A stretch of DNA of 64,000 nt, taken from the NCBI RefSeq assembly GCF_010015445.1, contig NC_053122.1, positions 37,921,731 through 37,985,730 on the forward strand. Reading direction: 5' to 3'. The number at the start of each line of letters is the position of its first letter. Position 1 is the stretch's first letter. Below the pieces are notes generated by a model. That model saw nothing but the letters and a program-made list of their open reading frames with translations, was not told the DNA's origin and did no database searches. A program made the position numbers and the translations under genes. The DNA is from Perca fluviatilis. Lineage: Eukaryota; Chordata; Actinopteri; Perciformes; Percidae. Of the stretch, positions 49,414-61,710 are shown in pieces.

Positions 49414-49990
49414 TATTGTTGGGCATCGTTTTGATTTTAAAAAGTATGATTCCAATTCCGATGCTTCCTTTTGATTCTGATTCTTTGAGGGGTGGAGTTG
49501 AAACAGGTCACCTGCTTATTTCACAGATAAGAGGAACATTTGATTGTGATTCCAAGGCGATTTACAGTTTTACCGGGCTTTTTCCAACGTAAAATAAAGC
49601 CACACCGCTTACTGCGCTCCATGGCTGCAACACAACAAGCGCCTGGAAGTACGGTGGTCGCTACGGAAACCAAAACTTGCACGTTGGGGCAACCTGTAGC
49701 TCACTCAGTAGAGTGTGCGCCCCATGTAGGCCGAGTCCTTGGCAGCGGCCCAGGTTCGAATCTGACCCACGGCCCTTTGCTGCATGTCGTCCCTCCTCTC
49801 TCTCCCCTTTCCTGTCTTCAAACTATCTTGTCAATTAAAGGCCATAAAAAAGCCCCAAAAAATAATCTGTGATTTGATGATCGGATTTAAAACCCAATTT
49901 TCCAAACGATTCCATTAAAAAAACGATTGGAATCGTAATTTTTTTTTTTAACAGTTCCAAGCTGGAACCGGTTCTCCATGCCCAATCTTA
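49414..49990 (+). mobile_element. hAT-like MITE, family E, carrying a SINE
   Basis: It begins TATTGTTGGGCATCG, ends GCCCAATCTTA, and is flanked by a perfect 8-bp duplication ATTAAAAC (49406-49413, 49991-49998). The copy at 56633-57036 lacks the 49684-49862 insert. 577 bp minus about 180 bp gives about 397 bp, matching the 404 bp of the other copy. Confidence 0.85.
49684..49862 (+). mobile_element. tRNA-derived SINE, family 1, copy 3, nested in family E
   Basis: It has GTAGCTCACTCAGTAGAG (A box), GGTTCGAATCTG (B box), CCCTTTGCTGCATGTC, a CT-rich body and AATTAAAGGCC with an A-rich end. It interrupts the family E element after GGAAACC. Confidence 0.88.
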
Positions 49991-49998
49991 ATTAAAAC

Positions 49999-51651
49999 TA
50001 TATGTTTTAGAAGAAAACCTAAATACAGACCAACAGCAAATACTGCTCCTATTACCTGCAACAGGTCAAAGTCAAGTTAAATCCGTCTGCCTCAGCGGTA
50101 TGTACACAATAGCCAACTCCTCCGGAGGAAACTCCAGCAGTGCAAAGCTGAGAATGGAAATCTGCAGTGTGCCGTTGTGTGGACACAACAATCCAGACAC
50201 CTGATATCCCCTTGGAGGCTTCGGAGCGTTAGAAATCTCATGGTTCTTCTGACATGCCTATGCTTATGTGTCACTTGTGGGTTTGGAGCCTTAAACCACC
50301 AGACGGTTTTCTAGTCAAGGGTGTCATTTTTAAACGCTTGCCACACTTAGTCAAACTGGTGAGAATCTACCCTATGATCTGTGGATGGAAAAAGAGCAGT
50401 GGAGGATAATCAGAAACCATTTGACTTTTCAAGACATTCACAGACTTTGAAGCTGGCAAAACTGTTCCTTCTATCAAGTCCAGTAAGATTTCTGTGCGAC
50501 AGTGTTGTACAAACAGTGTCCGTACAGTTAACCTAGTTTCCTCATCTTTCTAATTCCAGTTAGGAGATGGCTGAAGGCCCTCAGAAGTGGACCGTTTTCT
50601 TGTTTTCTGCAGGAAGCATTCCTCTCTAATGACAGGGGAAGTTAACAAGAAGGTTCATACAAACACTAAAACAAACTTAAATTGGGCTAACCAAAGGCGG
50701 GCTAACCAAAAAAAGCTGTGATGTTCAACAACATGTGTGACCAAAAGACTTTCGGAGACACTCGCTAGACATGAGACATGAAAATGCCCAACCTCGGTCA
50801 GATGAAATGTAGGCAGGGTGGGACTGGAGCCATGAACGCACATCTGAGCTGATGAAATGACTAGGGGTTTTTGTATTTTGAGGCTGTATGTTTTGTTGTG
50901 GGTGAGAAGTTCATGAGGAGCGGTTTTATTTTTTAGCATTTTAGATCAAAGCTTTGAAGGAGAGAGAATTGAACATGTGGCCTCGTTTTCACAGGACACA
51001 GGATCAAGCCACCCTCTGCATTAAACAGCAGCACAACTGCCCTTTCCTAAATTGTTGTAATAGCCTCAAAAACAGATAGCACAGTGATCTGAGCTTCTAG
51101 CCAGATGCAAAACTGACATCAACTGGTAACAACAAAGAGTTAATTTACAAAACCCTATGAAGAACTGGGTAATAAAGAAATATACTGATATTGTGATACA
51201 ATATCAAATTGTCATGGTCAGCCACTTTCAATTCGTTCAAGGGAAACTTACTTGACTGCTCTCAGAAAGCTACACGATCTGACACTTTTTTCCCCCTAAA
51301 TCTGAGGACAAACTAAATTATTGTCCCCTTCTATCAAGATTAGGCCAATAAAATCCCAGTTTGCGTTAAGTCAAAGAAGAGTTAGTATCTTCTCTATACA
51401 AGCATGGTGGAGGGAGTAGTTTAGCAGGGCTCACTATCAGCTCTTTACCTGCCTCCGCTACACAGAGATATTCTCCTGCACTCCTCTGTCTGCTCACACT
51501 GAATTATTCAAAGCAGAGGAGGATACAGATGACTTCTAGGTCACTATCACTGCAACAAAAAGAGACTGCCTTAAAGTTAGCAACTGGAAGGGCAAAGTGT
51601 TAATTATTTAGGAATCTTGACAAGCTGTTTTAACATTGTACCTTAAATGAA
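49999..51651. other. Intronic stretch, nothing recognised
   Basis: 51170-51230 has ATACTGATATTGTGATAC words recalling family A but too short to call. No gene seen. Confidence 0.45.
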
Positions 51652-52110
51652 GGCTGGACAATAAACCATTGCCAGACCTTCCTCCACAGCACTGCAAAGG
51701 AAGGTCTGGCTAGTCCACACAGCATTCCTGGATGGGAGAAAAACATGCTCTGGTTTATTGGAATTTCTTTAATCCAATCACAATCGTCGTGGGCAGCACT
51801 AGGTGCTGGACGGAGCCACGGTGCCTCTGCTAAATGGCCTCGGGAAGGAACTTGTTTTGGTGGAACATGTGGACGTTCAAAGGTAGTTTTAGTCGTGCAA
51901 CAGAAAACTCTGATTGGACAGGTAGTCTAGCTAGCTGTCTGGATTTACCCTGCAGAGATCTGAGGAGCAGTTAACCATAGTCCTCACAAATCCACCGGAG
52001 GTTAGAACGCCAACACAAAGGAAGAGGAAGGGGACGGACATCCGGCCGAAAATAAGGACATCCGATGGAATTTGCGGCGGCACCTGAACAATCCCAGAAG
52101 TGGAACGTTG
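51652..52110 (+). mobile_element. Interspersed repeat with a terminal-like hairpin
   Basis: GCCAGACCTTCCTCC (51671-51685) and AAGGAAGGTCTGGC (51697-51710) form a strong hairpin of about 14 bp. The following 400 bp (GTCTGGCTAGTCCACA onward) has the composition of a common fish repeat. Boundaries are approximate and no second copy lies in the window. Confidence 0.45.
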
Positions 52111-53059
52111 TGAATATAGACTAATTAGCATCTAACCTGACCTTTTTACAGTAATGGGTGAATTCCAAATGTGAATAGGAATTATGTAAACTGAAGATTA
52201 TAGTTGAGTGTCGGTCGGCCAAATAATTACACACAGACTACAGAAGAGAGGAACAGAGTTGTACTTTTGAATGAATTCAAGCAAAAGATATAGTGATGTT
52301 GATGCCAAAAATGGGGGAGTTCCATTGCATTATGGTGGAAAGAACCATTTCTAGGATCAAGGAAAAGATCATGTTTATAATGCTCCTGTACCCCCAGTCC
52401 CATCTTATCTGATCTAGCCAGAGAACATGGCACATAAAGCACCGAGCTGGTTCAAAGGTTATCTGCTGCTACCCTGACATCATGCTACAAGTTATTTTAG
52501 GTTGACTTGTATCTCCAAGATTTGTGTGTCAGGTCCATGCCTCCAGCAGTCAGCTGGAGCTTGGCACTGCAGTTTCCCTCCCCATCCTGCAGGGCCTGGT
52601 GCCTGCTTCTTCTCAGGAAATTCTGCATTCAGTCTAAAACTCTAATGCAACAGAACTTATCAGATAGGCCTTTGTTTGTTCTTCTCTTCCCCATTTTGCA
52701 TTTGCAGCATCATTGTTTAAGCTGACCTTATGTGCCATTACTTGCATACTCTAGCTAACCCTCCTATCTCTGCCATCATAATGAGCTCATTACAAGTCGA
52801 ACAAAAGGGGAACTTTTGACGATTTTCGTGATAGACACTTTAACACAGAGTCTAGACTAAGCTGATTGGACTTTCCTGTTGCTAACATTGCTCTGAACCG
52901 AAGCCTCAGACTGCAGTCCTACTTTTGCAGCCTGCTGGCTAACTTGCTAGTAGGCTAATGTCTGCTGGCAACTTTCAGAGGCATGAACGGAGGTCTTACA
53001 ACTGGGTTACTAAGTCGTGCTTGGTGCATATATATAAATGTGTGTGTTACAAACTCCTG
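52111..53059. other. Intronic stretch near exon 1, nothing recognised
   Basis: No gene, repeat or clear regulatory cluster seen. Confidence 0.45.
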
Positions 53060-53870
<811 letters not shown>

Positions 53871-54310
53871 TAGATAGGCAAGGCAATGCACAGGGCAGTT
53901 TTTGTTTACATAAAACATTAAAGAGCAGTTAAAAACGATTAAAAACAGATAAAATACGAGAATAAAAGTTACAGTGCAGTATATGAAATGAACAATTATT
54001 TAAAGAAAGGCAGCATCAAACAGAAAGGTCTTCAGCCTTGATTTAAAAGAACTGACAGTTGCGGCGGAGCTGCAGTTTTCTGGGAGTTTGTTCCAGATAT
54101 GTGGAGCATAAAAACTGAAAGCTGCTTCTCCCCTGTTTAGTTCTGACTCTGGGGACAGAAAGCAGACCTGTCCCAGACCACCTGAGAGGTCTGGGGGGTT
54201 CATAGTGTAGCAGCAGATCAGAAATGTGTTTTGAAATCAACTCTTTGAGGCACTGGAAGCCAGTGTAAAGACTTCAGAACTGCAGTGATGTGATCCACTC
54301 TCTTGGTCTA
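53871..54310 (-). mobile_element. 3' part of an L2/CR1-type LINE just upstream of pard3
   Basis: The minus strand encodes the ORF2 C terminus (GLLSVPRVRTKQG in one frame, then EAAFSFYAPHIWNKLPENCS and FKSRLKTFLF in another), followed by a 3' UTR toward 53871. The first residues need a frameshift. Same orientation as pard3, beginning only 318 bp above its start codon. Confidence 0.88.
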
Positions 54311-54729
54311 AGATATTAACGTCCAACATGAATAATAAAGGGTAAAGAATCTTAAATGATTTCAAATATAAGCTCATTGTTTCTGTCAGTATGACGGGGA
54401 AAATGAGCATATATAAACTTCATTTCACAAAAAGTATTATCACACTAGGGGAGATGATTTTCCTGACCAAATTCAATACAAAAGAAGCCTAATATCAACT
54501 GCTCTAGTTTGTTCCCAGAAATCTCAAGCAGATTTGGGTGCAAATGAAACAGATATTTTTTCTAATTTTTGCCAATTCTGTCAAGTTTACATCCCTGACA
54601 AAACGTCATAACCTATTGATGTATAGCCCAGTTAATACAAACATGGAGCGGTGCTTTATCAACAGAGGTGTTGCATTTAGTGGACAGAGAGCGTAGTTTA
54701 TCATTAGGCCTAGATTTTAATATTGGGAG
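54311..54729. other. Upstream intergenic stretch, nothing recognised
   Basis: AT-rich, no gene seen. Confidence 0.45.
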
Positions 54730-54925
54730 CCTGTACATGAAGATGAAAATGTCTTTATTATGAGTAACCCCTTGAGATGCAGCATCTCGTTTTCGAGGGG
54801 GTCCTTAACAATAAATAAATAAACAGTACAATCATAATTAGACACAACAGTTAACAAAACGAAAACAGACACAAAAACAGACACAAAAAAGACAAAAAAA
54901 CAAACAAAAACATAATCAATCAGTA
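54730..54925 (-). mobile_element. LINE 3' UTR fragment
   Basis: The minus strand has AAGGACCCCCTCGAAAACGA, then GATGCTGCATCTCAAGGGG and ATAATAAAG, a familiar 3' end of fish non-LTR elements, preceded by simple TTTTTGTC-like repeats. No coding part. Confidence 0.5.
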
Positions 54926-55059
54926 CATTATTACAGTAATGGCCATATCTCTAATCTCATATTGAAATATTGTCCCTTGGTGCTAAAGAGAGAACAGCTG
55001 CTGCAAGTGTTTAGCTAAGAGTTGAATCACAGAAGATGCAATGAAGTCTCGATAAATGA

Positions 55060-55440
55060 ACAGCTACTTTTGGATTATTAGTTTGTTGATTTGATTTGAT
55101 TTAGCACATGTAAAAAAAAAAATAAACAGTGTTACACATACAAAAAATGAAGTAAAGAAGACATGCAAAGGAAACCCAGAAAACCCTAAAGTGGCTTGGC
55201 ATGTTGGGTTCCCTAAAATAATTCAATGAAAGATAACATATAGAAAATAAAAAACAAAGGGACAGAAGAAAGGAAGAACCAAATGAGAGGAGATAACAAA
55301 GAATAAAGAAAGAGAGAAAAGAAAAAGCAATCCCAAAAAAACAAGATAGACATTAGGCTGATACAGTGAATCATTTTTCACAGATTTTTTGAATGGTACA
55401 GTAGACTGGGAGGGAGATAATTCCATATCTTAGAACCTCT
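55060..55440 (-). mobile_element. LINE 3' end with (TCAAA)n tail
   Basis: The minus strand carries a much decayed C-terminal segment (LPxxL..FKK-like) and ends CTAAATCAAATCAAATC. The fragment at 62640-62930 has the same type of tail. Confidence 0.5.
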
Positions 55441-56632
55441 GTAATTTCTTCTGAATTGGGATGAAGTGGTTTGTGTCTTTTAGGATATACATTTATGAAG
55501 ACATCCATTAGGCTACATGACAGATGGACGGTCTGTTGTCATCCAGCTAGTTGCTGCAGCATTAAGTAGCTGTGCCATACCAGTTCTGTTGAATGCCTAT
55601 ACTTTACACATTGTTGTGAATAAGTTAATATAAATAGGCTACAAAGATCATAAAAAAGAAAGAAAACTGGTTTTTCATAGCCTCACTTTATTTGGTTGTC
55701 ACATCCAACAATTATCAATGAAAAGGAATGAAATAAAATGTCTTTCACACAATTTTATGCTTATAGAACAAGCCAAACAATCGCATCTGAGAGTTCTAAC
55801 TTTTGAAGCAGGTGTTTACGAGCGGTCCGTGAAGGCATCAGAGGATCACCGAAGGCCACAGCTGCAGTCTGTACCCCCGCTATGGTCAACATGGGTAATG
55901 TTTGGCACGCACGGAAGCAGCGTTGCACTCACAGAAGTGAGTCAGTACATTTCAAATATTGGAAACAATGCAGATTACAGCTACTGAAGCATTTAGATGT
56001 GTCCTCACAAGAATAGGAAGTTGAGTAAATTCTCTAAAGTGAAGAATTTATTGGACTGGTTTAATGTTAGGGTTTGAGTTTAGATTTAAAATTAGATTAG
56101 GATTAGGCAGATATTAGGATTGCAAATGGGACTAACCTTTTAGGTTATTCAAGTCTTTACAAATCCAGCTGTTTTGAGCATGTTTCCTTCATAGACCTAC
56201 ATTTCTTTTTGCTAAGCAGTGATATATATTGGCTAAATATATATTTATAACTGTGCTTAATGATACATCACCCCTTGTTAAAAGCCACAGGTCTTCTTGT
56301 GTACCTGCTCCTTTCCTATTTCAGTGCAGCGTTCAACCCAGGTCTGAAACTGAACCAAAACCTCCAAATAAAAAGCAGTTCAAATCCGTCTGGGGAGCTT
56401 TTAGGAACAGCTGCCCGCCGGCACATGGACCACATGGATGGACTACACTCACGGTCCAGGCTACTGTAAGAACAATCCACCTGAGCCAGAAGATCATATT
56501 TCTAAGTTCTGTGTCAGTTTTCATACTGGATTCATTCAATCAAAGACACAAAAAGACAGACACATTTTAGAGTGTGCAGTGAGATATCTGCTCTGGCTCC
56601 CGATTGAAGGGTGGGTCGTAGTTAGGGTTGGG
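55441..56632. other. Upstream intergenic stretch, nothing recognised
   Basis: Several short overlapping frames only, none with coding signature. Confidence 0.45.
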
Positions 56633-57036
56633 CATTTTAACTATTCTGATTCCAATTCCGATTCTTCCTTTCGATTCCCGATCTTATTGATTCTCAATTC
56701 CGATTCTTTAAGTGGCTGAGTTGAAACGGGTCACATGTTTATTTCACAGATAAGAGGAACATTTTATTTTGATTCGATGGTGATTGACAGTTTTACCGGG
56801 CTTTTTCAACGTAAAATAACTTTAGAGCGCTGCTTGCTGTGCTCTGTGGCTGCAACACAACAAGCGCCTGGCAGTACTGTGGTGCTACGGAAACCATTTG
56901 GAACTGATGATTGGATTCAAAAAACAATTTTTTCAAAGGATTCCAATCGCTTCCAATAAAAAAAAAAAACATTCCATTGGAATCAGAATGTTTGAAACGA
57001 TTCCAAGTTGGAACCGGTTCTCGATGCCCAATCCTT
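56633..57036 (+). mobile_element. hAT-like MITE, family E, uninterrupted copy
   Basis: It starts TAGGGTTGGGCATTTTAAC and ends GGTTCTCGATGCCCAATCC, colinear with 49414-49990 without the SINE. Target duplication not clear. Confidence 0.82.
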
Positions 57037-58336
57037 GCAGTGTCCATAAGGCCACATAGGGCTGCAACACAAGGTTTAATGAGAACATTAAACGAGGGGA
57101 GAGACGCTGAATTTCAAGTACGTGGAAAGTGTGTGTATGGTTTATACGGGCACTGGTTAAATGGGGTTGCTCCACCATTTAATGCCAGCGTGCAGCTGCG
57201 GGGCTATTTTAACTCTTAACACAGCTGGAGCACTCGCAGGCCACCAACCACAGCCTCAGCAGCTGTCACAACGCATTACACAGCCGCAGCTCTGGAGAAT
57301 AAGAGCACTATATGAGCACAGAGGAAATGTGCCATCTCACTGGTGGGATGAAAACTAATAGTGAGGGGAACTATTGTAGGTGTCGTAGCTTTACAAGCGG
57401 ATGTTCTGGCACAGAGTTACTTACAATCCACAGGTAGAATGTGCTTCAGTTTTGGTCACACTTTACTTTAAGGTACCTACATAATAAGAGTGACATGACA
57501 CTCTTATGTAGATACCTTCAAGTAAAGTGTTACCCAGTTTTTTTTTTACAATATAAGCCACAGTAGTGACGCTGCATGTCAAAGGTCCGAACTACTGGAG
57601 AGGTGGCGGATTAGTGACCAGAGAATAAACTAGTCCTTTAACAAACTGACACTAGAGAAGCACACACAAACAGAGTTTTTATTCCCTTAAAGACAGACGT
57701 CTAACTCAAGGTCCTTGGAGATGCCATTCAATAAACATTTCACTCCAAAAAAGAAGAAATCCACTTGACTTGACCAAATACAAAATTTTTAATATTAAAA
57801 ATATATGTTACTCGCTTGGTCGTCTATTTTAGTTTTTAGTTTAATATTAAATGATCATTTAAAAACAAATTCCAAGTAAAATATTCTGACTTTTTCCAAA
57901 GCTTTCAACTGCATCTCAACTACTATATAATAAATGCAAACTCCATCCACATCGGTGGACATTGATTTTTTTATTCTCTGTTATTCTCTGGCAAGCTACA
58001 GACTGAACTGTGACATCATCAAATGCTTCAAGAGCAACCAAGTGTGTTATGTTGGTTCTTTATACACAATTACATTATGGCATTATTGATCATGTACACA
58101 ATATGCAAGATTGGATGCAAGTGATTAAGATCATATTTTGGACTATTTCACATACTTGGAATTTTGCCCAGTACCTAAAATATGTTACATTTAGGTCCCC
58201 ATACCATATTTGTCTTGTCAATCGAAATAATTTAATATGAATTTGTAATTGATCCCAGTGGGGACATTTCTTCACTCTGTTGTTATTACACACTACACAC
58301 AGGCCTGAAATAAACACATGCTCAGGTCCTATACAT
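57037..58336. other. Upstream intergenic stretch apart from the foldback
   Basis: AT-rich. No gene or other repeat identified. Confidence 0.45.
57454..57535. repeat. Foldback repeat of about 80 bp
   Basis: ACACTTTACTTTAAGGTA...AAGAGTG (57458-57492) and CACTCTTATG...CTTCAAGTAAAGTGT (57499-57530) are inverted copies around a 6-nt loop. The right arm recurs alone at 41165-41210. This would be a long hairpin if transcribed. Confidence 0.85.
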
Positions 58337-58560
58337 GCACTAAAGGAGAGAGGTCAGAGTGAGTGGGCTGCGACTGCTGGACAGGTGCCCCGAGCAGTTT
58401 GGGGGGGGTTCGTTGCCTTGCTCAAGGGCACCTCAGCGGTGCCCAGGAGGTGAACTGGCATCTCTCCAGCTACCAGTCCACACTCCGTATGGGGACTTGA
58501 ACCAGTAACCCTCCGGTTCCCAACCCAACTCCCTATACGGACAACAGTAACAGTGAGAGT
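58337..58560 (-). mobile_element. tRNA-like SINE fragment, family 3
   Basis: The minus strand reads GGAACCGGAGGGTTACTGG then TTCAAGTCCCC (a B box), followed by GGTAGCTGGAGAGATGCC and CACCTCCTGGGCACC. This is a common fish SINE body, and the 5' A-box part is mostly lost. Confidence 0.65.
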
Positions 58561-58939
58561 CGCTAATATTCGGGACATATAAGAGCAGAGTTTATATAAA
58601 AAAGGACAGAGCTTTTTCCATCTTTTTCCATCTGTTTTCTTTAATCCCATCATCAGGAGCGGGTAGCTCATACATTCCAGGTTTGCCAGCTGATTACAAT
58701 CATACAAATACAACTGAAATGTGCAGATGGGTTATACTACAGTATCAGTATCCCCATACAGATTAAAAGCATGTGTCACCTTCCAGTAGAATTCTTATAT
58801 ATCATCACAGAGTGTGTAATAAATAACAAACATGTACATATAACTATCTACCTGTCAGATATGAGGTGTGTGTCTGTCATATTTGAATCAGTAGTGGCCT
58901 CTTGTGGTGCACACTGGACAGACTGGTCGCTCCTGTTTC

Positions 58940-59331
58940 AAACCTCAGTATTTTCAAACCTCTTTTTCTCTTTTCAAAGTTTTTTATAAAAGAAATATGG
59001 GTTTCTTTCAACCAAATTGCCTGAAAATAATTGTTTAAATGGTTTCAAAACAGCATCCTGAATGAAATTTGACATAAACCAGTCTGTGATCCTCTCAACA
59101 TCCTCTGATCTTAACTATTAGTCAAATGATTCAAAATGTAGGTATAATGTCATATACATTAGGTTTATTGAACATGAACTTTAAAAAAAACCCACTGAAA
59201 ACACTGAAAAAAACATTGAAAAAAAACGTTTAAAAAAGCGACAAAATCATCGAAAAAAAACGGCAAAAAAAGTTCATTTTTAATTTTTACCCGAATGTTC
59301 ATGGTCGGTGGGAAGACAACACGAGGGTTAA
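58940..59331 (-). mobile_element. TTAA-flanked element, same family as 28376
   Basis: It ends GACAACACGAGGGTTAA, the mirror of TTAACCCTCCTGTTGTC. An internal block GGGTTTCTTTCAACCAAAT is shared with 28436-28460. Near the right end are repeated AAAAACACTGAAAA/GCGACAAAA words. TTAA at the end suggests piggyBac- or Kolobok-type insertion. Confidence 0.6.
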
Positions 59332-59440
59332 TTCAATCCACCTCTGGGTCAATCCAATCATAAACAGTTCAATTATGTGTGTAACACAAAGCAGCACTGT
59401 ATCAGAAAGCATTTTTCAGACAAACCATCATATCGTCACC

Positions 59441-59675
59441 TTCCTAAAATAATGGCCTAAGTAATTTTTTCAGGTTTTTAAGAAAACACAAAAAACTGAA
59501 CGGCCTAAGTCACACGCTTGACATAGACCGTTATACTAAAGGTGTAGAATCACATGACCTGTTGTTCAACTGCAGATGTAGGCAATTTTACCAGAGGTGG
59601 CTAGCACCACGAGGAGATGATTTAGGCAAGAAAATATTTTTTGTCAAAAAATGACTTAGGCCATTATTTTAGGAA
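59441..59675. mobile_element. Compact 235-bp element with 30-bp terminal inverted repeats
   Basis: The left end TTCCTAAAATAATGGCCTAA continues GTAATTTTTT. The right end read in reverse is identical for 22 bases, differs at one, and matches seven more. No coding capacity and no clear target duplication. Family unknown to me. Confidence 0.75.
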
Positions 59676-60208
59676 AATAATGTCAAACACATCAGAAAAC
59701 ATTTCAGACAGCAGGGAGATACAGGGTAGATGTGTGTGGGTTGTGTGGGATGGTACAGTGTTGGGACGAGGACTTGGCACCTCTGACACAACAAACACAT
59801 GAACTCTGAGGGACACCAGACCCACAAGCCCCGATTACAGCGGACTGCTACAAAAAAAAAATACATTCCATAAAACTGTACACAATTTACAGCTGTGTGT
59901 GAGAACACTATCTCATTACCTCACACATTACAATGTTATGCTGCTTGGTATTTGTGTGAATGCTGATTCAGCAGCATTCACAGTACTGTTATCCAATTCT
60001 TCAGTCTTCAACTTTCTTTGGTTGCCTCTAACTTCTGCATACGTTCAGCTACAAAAAATATTCAAATATCAAAATGTTCAGCTCTTTAAGCACATGATGG
60101 GACACAATTAAATTAAATTAAAGTAAATGAGAGCAGGCTTCAAATCCTCTTTTACTTCAAAATGCTACTCCTATTTCATACTTTCACCTACAAACACCAA
60201 TCAAACTT
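59676..60208. other. Upstream intergenic stretch, nothing recognised
   Basis: No gene or repeat seen. Confidence 0.45.
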
Positions 60209-61014
60209 TAAAGGGGTGATAGAATGATTCTATAGGGTATTTCACACTGTTCCTTATGGTCTCCTAATGGGGTGTGTAACATTAGTTGGGCTGTAAATGG
60301 CCTGGTTGATATTTTATTGGCCCTTATGCATCCCTGTGTTTTGGCCCTATTTGTAACAAGAGCTTTTCTTCCAAATATGGTATGGTCGTGAATATTTAGA
60401 TGAGCTGCGCGCTGCTTGGTTGAGCCTTAGCCCCGTACACAAACGTAGAGACGCGCGCTGATTGGTTGAGCGAATCGCCAATACACACACATTAGAAACG
60501 CAACAGAATCTCATATTCAATCCAGACACTGCAATGTTTCCTTACCAAATTCACTTCTGAGACTTTTTTATGCGAGAAATCAACTATATAAAGCTCAAAT
60601 ATGGAAAATGGATGGCTAATTGCAAATTTGGTAAAACTGTGTGTCGGAGTTCAGCTGCCTGTGTTGCTGCCTCGCCGCCCGGCCTGCCTTCCTCCACAGA
60701 CCCCGGCCTGCTGTGAGCTGATTGAGCTCTGGCACGGCTGCTGCAGCCCACAGCACCTCATACCCGCGCAAAGTCACCGTTTGGGCTGGTGGACTACTAC
60801 CAAACGCCGCTGCCCTGATAGAGCTCCAGGGCCTGCAACTCCCCTCTTCCTGCTAGCTAAATGGCCCGTGTGTGAGAGTGAGAGCGCGGTCAGCGAGCTT
60901 GTTACACCAGCAATCTGTTACCACATGTTACACACATGTCACGCCACAACATACCTAAAGGTCTTATAAAGCTAACAACGGTTTATTTTATTTTATTTCT
61001 ATCTTTATTTTTAA

Positions 61015-61188
61015 TTTAATACATACTGTGTACATATACTTATACTTATATTGTTTATACCTATACTTATATTGTTTAATATTACATTTAGAGAATGTGT
61101 GATGTGCACCAACAACACCAAAACAAATTCCTTGTATGTGTTAAAAAACGTACTTGGCAATAAAAACCCTTTCTGATTCTGATTCTGA
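61015..61188 (+). mobile_element. Rex1-like LINE 3' tail inserted in the foldback
   Basis: ACAAATTCCTTGTATGTG, then ACGTACTTGGCAATAAA and TTCTGATTCTGATTCTGA match (in reverse) the 3' end at 43783-43860. A 28-bp direct repeat with two mismatches flanks it (60955-60982 and 61190-61217); this may be a target duplication or simply the tandem unit. Confidence 0.8.
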
Positions 61189-61189
61189 A

Positions 61190-61636
61190 CTAAATGTTTT
61201 ATAAAGCTAACAACGGTGTCCGATTTCAAGTTAATGAATATTTGTGAGCTGTAAGGGTTTCGTTAGCTGCGACTGTCCCTTCAATCTATGTGTACAGATT
61301 GCGGCTAGTTAGCTTCATTTTGGTCGTAATTCGAGTATATTTACAGTTTGAATTTCGTCATGCCACTTATACAACATCTAACTAAATGTTTTATAAAGCT
61401 AACAACGGTGTCCGATTTCAAGTTAATGAATATTTGAGCTGTACGGGTTTCGTTAGCTGCGACTGTCCCATCAATACTATGTGTACAGATTGCGGCTAGT
61501 TAGCTTCATTTTTGGTCGTAATTCGAGTATATTTACAGTTTGAATTTCGTCACGCCACTTATACAACATCTAACAAAATGTTTTATTAAGCTAACAACGG
61601 TGTCCGATTTCAAGTTAATGAATATTTGTGAATTCC
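61190..61636 (+). repeat. 192-bp tandem repeat, about 2.3 copies
   Basis: Units start CTAAATGTTTTATAAAGC at 61190 and 61382 and a variant at 61574. Each contains GGTTTCGTTAGCTGCGACTG and GATTGCGGCTAGTTAGC. Copies one and two differ at only a few positions, implying recent duplication. Confidence 0.9.
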
Positions 61637-61665
61637 AGAGGAATTCTAAGAGGAGGCTAGCTAGC

Positions 61666-61710
61666 TCTCATTGATAGAGCTCCATCCAGCCGCAGGCTCT
61701 ATCAATGAGA
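61666..61710. repeat. Perfect 15-bp hairpin at the centre of the foldback
   Basis: TCTCATTGATAGAGC and GCTCTATCAATGAGA with a 15-nt loop. Confidence 0.85.

Noticed and set aside
51671..51710. Hairpin that could be a microRNA precursor
   Set aside because: The stem is only about 14 bp with a short loop, and it lies in what looks like an interspersed repeat. No evidence of a mature product.
60601..60969. 122-residue plus-strand open frame rich in Cys, Pro and Arg
   Set aside because: Part of the inverted arm of the foldback element. The other arm has stops and indels at the matching positions, so it is not under coding constraint.
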